This document shows, one piece after another, positions 25,157 to 32,541 of a DNA stretch of 64,000 nucleotides (positions are counted from its first letter, which is position 1; each line of letters begins with the position of its first letter). Below the pieces are notes generated by a model. That model ran no database searches. It was not told where the DNA came from and saw only the letters and a list, made by a program, of their open reading frames with translations. Source of the stretch: Pseudomonadota bacterium (lineage in GTDB: Bacteria > Pseudomonadota > Alphaproteobacteria > Rhizobiales > Rhizobiaceae); assembly GCA_023404095.1 (NCBI GenBank), contig JAEYDD010000072.1, positions 62,001-126,000 of the forward strand, written 5' to 3'. Position numbers and translations under genes: made by a program.

Positions 25157-25585
25157 ATGTATGTAAAGTCCATTCTTGACGAAAAGGGGCGCAACGTCGT
25201 TACGGGCGGCCCACAGATCACAGTTCGTCAAGCTGCAGTCTATCTTCGCGACAATCGTATCGGCGCGATCGTCATCGTCGATCGCAACGACAGGATCTCT
25301 GGCATCCTGACCGAGCGTGATATCGTCTGCGCGATCGCCAAGAGCGGCGCGGATTGTCTCGACAAGCCGATTTCCTCCATCATGTGGGGCAACGTCCATC
25401 GGTGCGGCGAAAGCGCCAGCGTCGAAGAAGTCATGGAAATGATGAGCACGCTTCGCGCGCGCCATATCCCGGTCGAAAAGGACGGTCGCCTTGTCGGCAT
25501 CATCTCGATCGGCGACGTGGTGAAGGCGCATATCCGCTCGATCGAGCGGGAGGCCGCCGAGATCAAGGCTTACATTTCCGGCTGA
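25157..25585 (+). CDS. CBS domain protein
   Basis: A 142-residue cytoplasmic protein made of two CBS motifs (about 7-62 and 74-130): D-R-I-S-G-I-L-T-E-R-D-I-V and G-R-L-V-G-I-I-S-I-G-D-V-V. Stand-alone CBS pairs bind adenine nucleotides and act as energy sensors or scaffold partners. GGGAGGA lies just before the ATG at 25157; the frame extends back to 24992 but without family sequence. No partner enzyme is next to it. Confidence 0.92.
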   Translation: MYVKSILDEKGRNVVTGGPQITVRQAAVYLRDNRIGAIVIVDRNDRISGILTERDIVCAIAKSGADCLDKPISSIMWGNVHRCGESASVEEVMEMMSTLRARHIPVEKDGRLVGIISIGDVVKAHIRSIEREAAEIKAYISG

Positions 25586-25753
25586 GCCATTCTTGTGCGG
25601 GGCGCGCGCGGTGTGTGCCCCGTCCTTGGCCGGATCATCCAAGCAGACATCTTTTTGGGAAGGCGGATCCCAACAGCGTGATTGCGCGGTCTGCGCTCTC
25701 AAAGCTTTTCTCGTATACGCTGAGACATGGCCGCCGGAACGACGGCGCGTGCT

Positions 25754-26713
25754 TCATCGAAGCAGCACTTCCTGCATTCGCCTGATCTCTGAAATCTTCG
25801 CCTTGGCTTCCAGATAGCCCCGGTCGATCGCTTCGCCGGCGCGGTGAAACTCCGACAGGCCGATGTCGCTGAGGCGCGGGTGTAGCGCGAGGTCCGGCGG
25901 ATCTCCTGCCAGACGCGCGCGCGCAATCCGATCCTGGATGATGTTGAACGACTGCACCATGACGCCGGTCAGCCCCAGCCGCGATTCGCTGGTCTCCTGC
26001 CGCGGAGGGCTGTCGATCTGCTGGATGGATGCAGTGTGCTTGATCACGGCGGAGCGGCCGTAGAGGTCGTAGTTGAGGTTGACGGCGACCACCAGCGGCT
26101 CCTCGTGTGCACGGCATACCGAAACCGGAACGGGATTCACCAGGGCGCCATCCACCAGCGTGCGGCCGTTGCACTTGATCGGCTCGAAGATGCCCGGCAG
26201 CGCATAGGAGGCGCGGATTGCGGTGATCAGCGAGCCGCTTGTGATCCAGACCTCGTGGCCGGTGTTGATTTCTGTCGCGACGGCGACGAAGGGGCGATCG
26301 AGTTCCTCGATCGAATGATGTTCCAGATGCTCCTGCATGCGCCGCGTCAGCCGCATGCCGCCGAACAGCCCGCTTCCGCGAATGGTGAAGTCCAAGAGGC
26401 TTGCGATCCTGCGCATCGTCAGCGAGCGGGCAAAGCTCTCCAACTCGTCCAGCTTGCCGGCGAGATAGCACCCGCCGACCAGTGCGCCGATCGACGTTCC
26501 GGCAATCATGCTCACCTCGACGCCTTCCTCGTCGAGGGCGCGCAGTACGCCGATATGGGCCCAGCCGCGGGCGGCGCCGCCGCCAAGCGCAAGCGCTATG
26601 CGGGAGCGTACCTTCTCCGGCTCGATCGGGGGCTGAAAGTGGTTCATGGAGGGACCATCCGGATCCGACGGGTTCGTCGTCAACATGCTTCGGTTGAAGT
26701 TCCAGTTCAACAT
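25754..26713 (-). CDS. Patatin-like phospholipase family protein (RssA-like)
   Basis: A 319-residue putative lipid acyl hydrolase. The oxyanion motif A-L-G-G-G-A-A-R-G-W-A-H (41-53), the nucleophile elbow G-T-S74-I-G and the dyad aspartate D188-G-A are all present, so it should be catalytically competent. Likely substrates are phospholipids or lysophospholipids. The ATG at 26713 has a strong GGAGG six bases upstream; the internal Met at residue 23 would also suit the family. It converges on the CBS gene with 168 bases between them. Confidence 0.92.
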   Translation of the reverse strand: MLNWNFNRSMLTTNPSDPDGPSMNHFQPPIEPEKVRSRIALALGGGAARGWAHIGVLRALDEEGVEVSMIAGTSIGALVGGCYLAGKLDELESFARSLTMRRIASLLDFTIRGSGLFGGMRLTRRMQEHLEHHSIEELDRPFVAVATEINTGHEVWITSGSLITAIRASYALPGIFEPIKCNGRTLVDGALVNPVPVSVCRAHEEPLVVAVNLNYDLYGRSAVIKHTASIQQIDSPPRQETSESRLGLTGVMVQSFNIIQDRIARARLAGDPPDLALHPRLSDIGLSEFHRAGEAIDRGYLEAKAKISEIRRMQEVLLR

Positions 26714-27068
26714 GTCAGGCCTCCGGTCTCGGAAGAACTTCAGTGTCGCCCATTGGGTTCCGAAGCCGCGCCACTACGACCTGAAAAATAGCGCATGGAC
26801 GGCTTGCTGGCACCCGGCGCATGGGCGGCACCCTTTGCCCCGTTAAGCCAGTTTCCATGGCTTTGGCTCATCAATAAGGAGTAGAAGGGGCGGAAGGGTG
26901 ACGGAGCGCGAAACAGGGCCGCGGTCGAGGGTATCGTCATGTCTGTTCGGCATCTGCGAAATGGCATCGGTTCGACCATGTTGCGCGCGCTTGCGCCACC
27001 GCACTCAGTACGCGCTCATTTCGTTGCCAAAGTGTTAATCGCGTACCGAAAGGGGACGGGCTCAGGCA
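26714..27068. other. Intergenic region with no gene seen
   Basis: 355 bases between the 3' end of hisI and the start of the patatin gene, both read on the minus strand. A plus-strand frame from 26939 overlaps hisI and has no family resemblance. I see no terminator or RNA. Confidence 0.45.
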
Positions 27069-27527
27069 TCAGCCGTTCTTGTCGCGATAGACTGTGGCGG
27101 GATCGAAATGGACGTCGTCATCTATGAACTGCAGTTGAGCCGCTTCGCCGGCATGGCTGACGGTGCGGTAGAAGCAGGATCGCCGGCCGGTGTGGCAGGT
27201 CGCATCGTGCCCGGCGACGGACACCTTGAGCCAGACCGCATCCTGGTCGCAGTCCGTTCTCAGTTCGACGACTGTCTGCACGTTGCCCGAGGTCTCGCCC
27301 TTCTTCCACAGCGCCTTGCGGGAGCGGCTCCAGTAGTGGGCGATACCCGTCTCGATCGTCAGCGCAAGGGCCTGCGCATTCATGTGGGCAACCATCAGAA
27401 GCTCGCCGTCGCGCGCATCGGTCACCACGGCCGTCAGAAGGCCGTTTTCATCGAAGCGCGGCGTAAAGGCGCCGCCTGCCTCGAGTTCGACCTTGTCTTT
27501 GGATGGGGGCTGGAATTCGATCGCCAT
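27069..27527 (-). CDS. hisI: Phosphoribosyl-AMP cyclohydrolase
   Basis: A 152-residue enzyme that opens the adenine ring of phosphoribosyl-AMP in histidine synthesis. The metal-binding sites are visible as T-D-C-D-Q-D-A-V-W and C-H-T-G-R-R-S-C-F-Y-R. W-S-R-S-R and G-E-T-S-G-N-V-Q are the substrate motifs. It is the single-domain form, without a HisE fusion. It follows folE by 29 bases on the same strand, so the two are probably co-transcribed. The true start is the ATG at 27527; longer readings overlap folE. Confidence 0.95.
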   Translation of the reverse strand: MAIEFQPPSKDKVELEAGGAFTPRFDENGLLTAVVTDARDGELLMVAHMNAQALALTIETGIAHYWSRSRKALWKKGETSGNVQTVVELRTDCDQDAVWLKVSVAGHDATCHTGRRSCFYRTVSHAGEAAQLQFIDDDVHFDPATVYRDKNG

Positions 27528-27556
27528 GTCGGGCTCCGCAGCGGAGCCGGCGGAAC

Positions 27557-28174
27557 TCAGCCGCGACCCCGGATCATTGTCATGAAGCGAACCTGCTCGG
27601 CAGGCTCGGTCTTGAAGGCACCGGTAAAGGTGGTGGTGAGCGTTGTCGAGCCCTGTTTCTGGATGCCTCGCATCGCCATGCACATATGCTCGGCCTCGAT
27701 CATCACGGCGACGCCGCGCGGGCGGAGCGTTTCGTCGATGGCGCTGGCAATCTGCGCGGTCATCGTCTCCTGCGTCTGGAGGCGACGGCCGTAGATCTCC
27801 ACGACGCGGGCGATCTTGGAAAGGCCAAGCACGCGGCCGTTCGGCAGGTAGGCAACATGGGCGCGACCGATGATCGGCACCATGTGGTGCTCGCAATGCG
27901 AATAGAAGGGGATGTCCTTGACGAGAACGATATCGTCGTAGCCGGCGACCTCCTCGAAGGTGCGGCCAAGCACGTCCTCGGGATCCAGTTCATAACCGGA
28001 GAACAGTTCCTTATAGGCTTTGGCGACGCGCGAAGGGGTGTCGAGCAGGCCTTCGCGGGACGGATCGTCTCCGGCCCAGCGCAACAGCACGCGAACCGCA
28101 TCCTCGGCTTCCTTCTGGGTCGGGCGGCACGAGTTTTCCTCGCCGACGGGGAAATTCTTTATTACGGCGTCCAT
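27557..28174 (-). CDS. folE: GTP cyclohydrolase I
   Basis: A 205-residue zinc enzyme that converts GTP to dihydroneopterin triphosphate, the first step of folate synthesis. Zinc ligands are in S-H-C-E-H-H-M-V-P and E-H-M-C-M-A-M-R-G. G-R-V-L-G-L-S-K-I-A-R and Q-E-T-M-T-A-Q-I-A are the other family motifs. It heads a folE-hisI pair. HisI and FolE both open purine rings, and the pairing is conserved in related genomes as far as I know. The upstream gap is shared with the divergent NifU-like gene. Confidence 0.96.
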   Translation of the reverse strand: MDAVIKNFPVGEENSCRPTQKEAEDAVRVLLRWAGDDPSREGLLDTPSRVAKAYKELFSGYELDPEDVLGRTFEEVAGYDDIVLVKDIPFYSHCEHHMVPIIGRAHVAYLPNGRVLGLSKIARVVEIYGRRLQTQETMTAQIASAIDETLRPRGVAVMIEAEHMCMAMRGIQKQGSTTLTTTFTGAFKTEPAEQVRFMTMIRGRG

Positions 28175-28520
28175 GATCCGATGGCCTTTCTGCAGGTTGA
28201 CTTTAGTCGAATGTCGGACTCGCCACTGGCCATTCGCCTAACCCTGCAGGCTTGGGTTCCGTTGGCGGGCTCCGGGGCTTTCCGATCCATTGCTTGTACG
28301 AAGGAGCTTCTACGACGGATCTTCCGGCACGGTTTCCCAAACAACAGGCGACCCTTCCATATTGAAAACGGTCGCCCCAACACGACATAGCATATAGTAT
28401 CGCAGGTTGCCTGCGAAAGGGGCCATGCGCGACACGGAATGCTTTTTTCGCGGACACGCTGGAATAAGCTGCCCTAATCGCGCAGAATCGTGAAAATACC
28501 TTCAAGTCGGAAAGTTCCCG
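28175..28520. other. Divergent intergenic region between folE and the NifU-like gene
   Basis: 346 bases that must contain both promoters. I see no supported gene, RNA or terminator. No preQ1 or THF riboswitch shape was recognised by eye. Confidence 0.45.
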
Positions 28521-28967
28521 ATGGACGACATATACAACAGCCGCATCCTCGAATTCGCCGGAAACATCCCGCGGACAGGTACACTCGACAATGCGGACGC
28601 CGAGGCGAGCGCCCATTCCAAGCTGTGCGGCTCCCGTGTAAAGATCTGGCTCAAGATGGACGGCGATCGCGTCAGCGACTTCGCCCATGAGGTTAAGGCC
28701 TGCGCGTTGGGGCAGGCGTCGTCGTCGATCATGGCCCGCCATGTGATCGGCGCCACGGCGGCAGAGGTGCGGCAGGCGCGCGAGGACATGCTGGCGATGC
28801 TCAAGGCCGATGGCGATGGACCGGTGGGGCGTTTCGAAGAGATGCGGTTCCTGCGCCCGGTGCGCGACTACAAGGCACGCCACGCCTCCACCATGCTGAC
28901 CTTTGATGCGGTCGTCGACGCGATCGGGCAGGTCGAGGCAAAGCGTGCGACCGCCGAGGTCGTCTGA
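28521..28967 (+). CDS. Iron-sulfur scaffold-like protein (IscU/NifU N-terminal family)
   Basis: A 148-residue homologue of the Fe-S cluster scaffold IscU/NifU. The first two cluster cysteines are present: C36 in K-L-C-G-S-R and C61 in K-A-C-A-L-G-Q-A-S. The third site reads R-H121-A-S, where IscU has H-C-S, so the His is kept but the Cys is Ala. Cluster assembly may be altered, or the protein may act as a carrier. It is followed by yidD after two bases, so the two are co-transcribed. Not part of a suf or isc operon here. Confidence 0.87.
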   Translation: MDDIYNSRILEFAGNIPRTGTLDNADAEASAHSKLCGSRVKIWLKMDGDRVSDFAHEVKACALGQASSSIMARHVIGATAAEVRQAREDMLAMLKADGDGPVGRFEEMRFLRPVRDYKARHASTMLTFDAVVDAIGQVEAKRATAEVV

Positions 28968-28969
28968 AC

Positions 28970-29422
28970 ATGTGCGTGTTCTGCTCGGTCGAACGGGAAG
29001 CGCCGGTCGGTAAAATGGCGTCGATCGCGCCGGCATCAGGCGAAGGCGACCAGCCGAAGGCCGATCCCGTCACAACCGATGTGCGGCCGGAGCGAAAGTC
29101 GCGCAACTGGTCGGGCCGGTTCGACCGCACGCCGGGGCGGCTCTTCGGTCTCGGCCTGATCCGCCTGTACCAGCTGACGCTTTCCGGCTTCATCGGCAAT
29201 TCCTGCCGGCACCTGCCGACCTGTTCCGAATATGGTTACGAATCCGTCGCGCGGCATGGCTTGTGGTCCGGTGGCTGGATGACGCTGTTCCGCGTCGTGC
29301 GCTGCGGTCCTGGTGGTACGAGCGGCTTCGATCCCGTGCCCGAGCGGCTCGAGCGCGGGGCATGGCGCGCGCCGTGGAGGCTGTGGCACCTGTCCTCCCA
29401 CCACAAGCGCGACGCTACCTGA
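28970..29422 (+). CDS. yidD: Membrane protein insertion efficiency factor YidD
   Basis: A protein of up to 150 residues with the compact YidD domain in its second half: L-I-R-L-Y-Q-L-T-L-S, G-N-S-C-R-H-L-P-T-C-S-E-Y, and R-V-V-R-C-G-P-G-G-T-S-G-F-D-P-V-P. YidD assists YidC in inserting inner-membrane proteins and has an amphipathic helix at the membrane surface. The N-terminal 55 residues are long for the family, so the internal Met at residue 16 could be the true start. The first ATG is only two bases after the previous stop, which supports coupling. Confidence 0.92.
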   Translation: MCVFCSVEREAPVGKMASIAPASGEGDQPKADPVTTDVRPERKSRNWSGRFDRTPGRLFGLGLIRLYQLTLSGFIGNSCRHLPTCSEYGYESVARHGLWSGGWMTLFRVVRCGPGGTSGFDPVPERLERGAWRAPWRLWHLSSHHKRDAT

Positions 29423-29487
29423 ACCTCTTGGGGCGTCGGGCCGCAACAGTGTTGCGACCCGACGTTGGCAGTTGCCGTCCGGGACAG

Positions 29488-30783
29488 TCACGCCGCCTGC
29501 GGGGCGAGGGCAGCAGAGCCCGGTCTTTTCAACAAGAGCACCAATACGGCTGCGAGCAGGCACATGACGCCCGCGATCTGCAGGGCTGGCATGTAGGTGT
29601 CGAAGTCGCCCTTGAAGTAACCGGCGCCGAATGCGGCCGTTGCCGCGCCCAGCTGGTGGCCGGCAAAGACCCAGCCGAAGACGAGACCCGCCTTTTCGCG
29701 GCCGAAGTTTTCAGCGGCGAGCTTGACGGTCGGCGGCACGGTCGCGACCCAGTCGAGGCCATAGAAGATGGCAAAGACCGACAGCTCCACGAAGGTGAAG
29801 CCCGAGATCGACAGGTACATCAGCGAGAGGCCGCGCAGGCCGTAGAACCAGAAGAGCAGGAATCGGTTGTCGTAGCGGTCGGAGAGCCAGCCGGCGAGGA
29901 TCGTGCCGAAGAAGTCGAAGATGCCGATCACCGCCAGCGTGCCGGCTGCCGTCACCGCCGCCATGCCGAAATCGCCGCAGATGGAGATCCAGTGGGTCTG
30001 GATCAGACCGTTGGTCGAAAGGCCGCAGACGAAGAAGGTGCCGAACAGGACCCAGAACACCGGATTGCCCGACACGCTCTTCAGCGTCACCAGCGGGGAG
30101 GCGAGGGTGGCGAGCAGCTTGTGGTCCTGCTTCGGCGGCGGCATGACCGCGGTCTCGCCATAGGCCGGCAGGCCGACATCGGCGGGATAGTCGCGCATCA
30201 GGAGCAGCACGAGCACCATGGCGACGGCGATGACTGCGACAGTGAGCGTCAGAGCGGTACGCCAGCCATAGGCCTCGGTCAGGGCGGCCAGCACCGGCAG
30301 GAAGATGAGCTGGCCGGTGGCGTTGCTCGCCGTCATAAGGCCAATGACGAGGCCGCGACGCTTGGAAAACCAGCGCGAGGCGACGGTGGCGCCGAGCACC
30401 AGCGCCGTCATGCCGGTGCCGACGCCGATCACCACGCCCCAGAGCAGCAGCAGCTGCCAGACCTCTGCCATGACGAAGGAGGCGGCGATGCCGAACATGA
30501 TCAGGGCAAGCGCGGTCGCGACCACCTGGCGGATGCCGAAGTGGTTCATAAAGGCGGCGGCGAAGGGGCCGAGCAGGCCGAAGAGCACGAGCCGGACCGC
30601 CATCGCCGAGGAGATGTCGGCGATCTCCCACCCGAATTCCTCGTGGAGCGGCTGGATCATGACGCCGGCCGACCCCATGGCGCCGGCGGTTGCCAGCATC
30701 GTCAGGAAGGTGGTGGCGGCGACCACCCAGCCGTAGTGCAAGTTCCGACCGGCCATCCAGCCGGCGATACGTGTCGAGAGCAT
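29488..30783 (-). CDS. MFS transporter
   Basis: A 431-residue major facilitator with about twelve transmembrane helices. Typical loop sequences are W-F-S-K-R-R-G-L-V-I-G between helices 4 and 5 and G-W-L-S-D-R-Y-D-N-R between helices 8 and 9. The fold resembles oxalate:formate antiporter-like or monocarboxylate MFS members, but the substrate is unknown. The MarR gene lies upstream on the same strand, and two palindromes sit 45-78 bases before this start. Ligand-induced expression through MarR is therefore likely. Confidence 0.92.
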   Translation of the reverse strand: MLSTRIAGWMAGRNLHYGWVVAATTFLTMLATAGAMGSAGVMIQPLHEEFGWEIADISSAMAVRLVLFGLLGPFAAAFMNHFGIRQVVATALALIMFGIAASFVMAEVWQLLLLWGVVIGVGTGMTALVLGATVASRWFSKRRGLVIGLMTASNATGQLIFLPVLAALTEAYGWRTALTLTVAVIAVAMVLVLLLMRDYPADVGLPAYGETAVMPPPKQDHKLLATLASPLVTLKSVSGNPVFWVLFGTFFVCGLSTNGLIQTHWISICGDFGMAAVTAAGTLAVIGIFDFFGTILAGWLSDRYDNRFLLFWFYGLRGLSLMYLSISGFTFVELSVFAIFYGLDWVATVPPTVKLAAENFGREKAGLVFGWVFAGHQLGAATAAFGAGYFKGDFDTYMPALQIAGVMCLLAAVLVLLLKRPGSAALAPQAA

Positions 30784-30827
30784 GTTCGAAGTCCCTTTCC
30801 CGTCGGCCGCAGCCTATCGAATATTTA

Positions 30828-30861
30828 CGGGTAGATGCCCGTATTTTGGGGCATATACCCG
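30828..30861. promoter_or_regulatory. Pair of MarR operators upstream of the MFS gene
   Basis: Two palindromes with the core GGG-(T/C)A-...-CCC. The first is CGGGTAGATGCCCG at 30828-30841, the second GGGGCATATACCCG at 30848-30861. Their centres are 20 bases apart, two helical turns, so bound dimers would lie on one face of the DNA. The same motif precedes the MarR gene. Confidence 0.75.
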
Positions 30862-30874
30862 TTTGTTGGAAAAA

Positions 30875-31276
30875 TCAGAGCGCCTTCAGCAACTCCCGCA
30901 ACTGTTCGGTTTTGTCCGGCCCGAGCCGGGCCTCGATCGTCTCCTGCACGCCGTCCCAGAGTGGCGCGCCGGCCTTGAGAACGGCATGGCCCGCCTCGGT
31001 GATCGTCAGCATCGCTTCCCGGTGGTCTTCGCCTGTCGAGATCGCAACCAGCCCCATTCGTTCCAGCACCTTGGCGTTGCGACCGACGGTGGAGCGGTCG
31101 AGCTCCACCCGAGCGCCGAGTTCCGTCAACGACACTGGCGCCATGCGATTTATGTTCCTCAGCAGGCTGAATTGGCCGATGTTCACTCCAAGCGGCGCCA
31201 GCGCCTCGTCGTAGTAGGACGAGACCTTGCGGGCGGCCTTGCGCAGGAGGATGCAGTGACAGGTGTCGCTTTTCAT
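30875..31276 (-). CDS. MarR-family transcriptional regulator
   Basis: A 133-residue winged-helix regulator. The DNA-binding region reads L-T-E-L-G-A-R-V-E-L-D-R-S-T-V-G-R-N-A-K-style (about 58-77), followed by the wing G-E-D-H-R-E-A-M-L-T-I-T. C-H-C near the N-terminus could be redox-active. The ATG at 31276 lies just downstream of a perfect palindrome (31282-31295) matching two sites before the downstream MFS gene, so it probably represses both genes until a ligand binds. A longer frame would run through that operator and is rejected. Confidence 0.9.
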   Translation of the reverse strand: MKSDTCHCILLRKAARKVSSYYDEALAPLGVNIGQFSLLRNINRMAPVSLTELGARVELDRSTVGRNAKVLERMGLVAISTGEDHREAMLTITEAGHAVLKAGAPLWDGVQETIEARLGPDKTEQLRELLKAL

Positions 31277-31281
31277 TTGTT

Positions 31282-31295
31282 CGGGTATATACCCG
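31282..31295. promoter_or_regulatory. MarR operator at its own promoter
   Basis: Perfect 14-base palindrome CGGGTATATACCCG, five bases upstream of the MarR start codon. It shares the GGG-N6-CCC core with the two sites at 30828-30861. Binding here would block translation-start-proximal transcription and give autorepression. Confidence 0.78.
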
Positions 31296-31354
31296 CAATA
31301 GCTCCAGCGCAACACAAAGAAACGAGCGACGGCAAATCAAGGAATGTCGCGCGG

Positions 31355-32326
31355 TCAGGCCGATTCCGGTTCCGTCTTCGGCTTGAGCAGGACGATGAGC
31401 AGCAGGCCTGCGATAATGAGGGCCGCACCTTCTAGATGGTAGGTCTGAAGCTGTTCACCGAGAATCAGATAGGCAAGCAAGGCGATGAAGATCGTCTGGA
31501 TGTAGAGGAACACGCCTGCGCGGGCCGCGCCCAGCGCCTCGATGCTTCGGTTGAAGAGATAATACATAAGCGCCCCGCCGGGCAGCGCCACGTAGGCCAG
31601 CGCCAGAAGGCCGCTGCCGTTGAGCGTCGAGCGCTCGTCGGACGCGAGTTCGAAAAGGTAGAAGGGGAACGCGGTGAGCACGGCTGCGCCGAGAAGGAGG
31701 ACCAGGAGCGCAAGGCGATCCAGCTCGAATTTCGCGCGGCGAAGCATGACGGTGTAGAGGCTGAAGCAGAACGCGCCGGCGACGATCCAAAGTTCGCCGG
31801 GATTGAAGTCGAGGCGCATCAGCGCCGCCGGGCTGCCCTTGACGATGATGACCACAATCCCGAGAAAGGCGAGGATCGAACCGACGACCTGCCAGCTCCC
31901 CATAGGCTCGGCCAGGAACAGGCGGGCGAGGATCATGGTGATGATCGGGATGAGGGCAATGATGATGCCGGCGGTGGTGGCATCGGCATGCCGGAGGCCG
32001 ACAAAGATCATGCCCTGGCAGATTGCTAGCCCCATCCCGCCGATGATGAGCAGTTCGGCGGCACGCGCCCGCACAAGCGCAACCATGTCGCCGAAATGCC
32101 GCCGGACGATCGGAAGCAGGACTGCAAAGGCGATCAGTACGCGCCAGAAACAGAGCGCCCAGGGCGGCATCTCGGTGGAGACCCATTTCGCTGCGATATA
32201 GACGCCGGCCGACAGCAGCCAGCAGAGGACCGCCACGGAATAGGCGGTCGCAAGCGAACCGCCCGCCGCCTCTTCCGTCCCGCGTTTGTCGCGATGGACC
32301 GCCAAGACATTCATCGCCATCGCCAA
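31355..32326 (-). CDS. DMT superfamily transporter (EamA domains)
   Basis: A 323-residue inner-membrane protein with two EamA repeats and about ten hydrophobic helices. The cores are G-L-R-H-A-D-A-T-T-A-G-I-I-I-A-L-I-P and I-E-A-L-G-A-A-R-A-G-V-F-L-Y. The substrate is unknown. The start could be any of several ATG codons between 32314 and 32326. It is divergent from thrS. It is only distantly similar to the DMT protein at 2802. Confidence 0.9.
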   Translation of the reverse strand: MAMAMNVLAVHRDKRGTEEAAGGSLATAYSVAVLCWLLSAGVYIAAKWVSTEMPPWALCFWRVLIAFAVLLPIVRRHFGDMVALVRARAAELLIIGGMGLAICQGMIFVGLRHADATTAGIIIALIPIITMILARLFLAEPMGSWQVVGSILAFLGIVVIIVKGSPAALMRLDFNPGELWIVAGAFCFSLYTVMLRRAKFELDRLALLVLLLGAAVLTAFPFYLFELASDERSTLNGSGLLALAYVALPGGALMYYLFNRSIEALGAARAGVFLYIQTIFIALLAYLILGEQLQTYHLEGAALIIAGLLLIVLLKPKTEPESA

Positions 32327-32541
32327 TTTATGCCATAGTTCAGCAGACCTGCACAGACGAAGGCAGAAAGCGTCAGCCGTTCCTCGCCTGATCAGGGGGC
32401 GTCGGCCAGTTCTTGTGACCGTCGAGGATTTGCGGCCCTTCCCAACATACGCCTTTGCCTCTATATCCGCTCACGCGCCCGCATCGGGCACTTTCCCGCA
32501 TACCACCCGCATTCGTTGGCGGGACTGGATAGGAGTTCATC

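Noticed and set aside
25599..25623. GGGGC/GCCCC stem as a terminator between the CBS and patatin genes
   Set aside because: Only five pairs with a long loop and no T-run.
26939..27127. 62-codon plus-strand frame in the gap before the patatin gene
   Set aside because: It overlaps the 3' end of hisI, is Arg-rich without structure and resembles no family.
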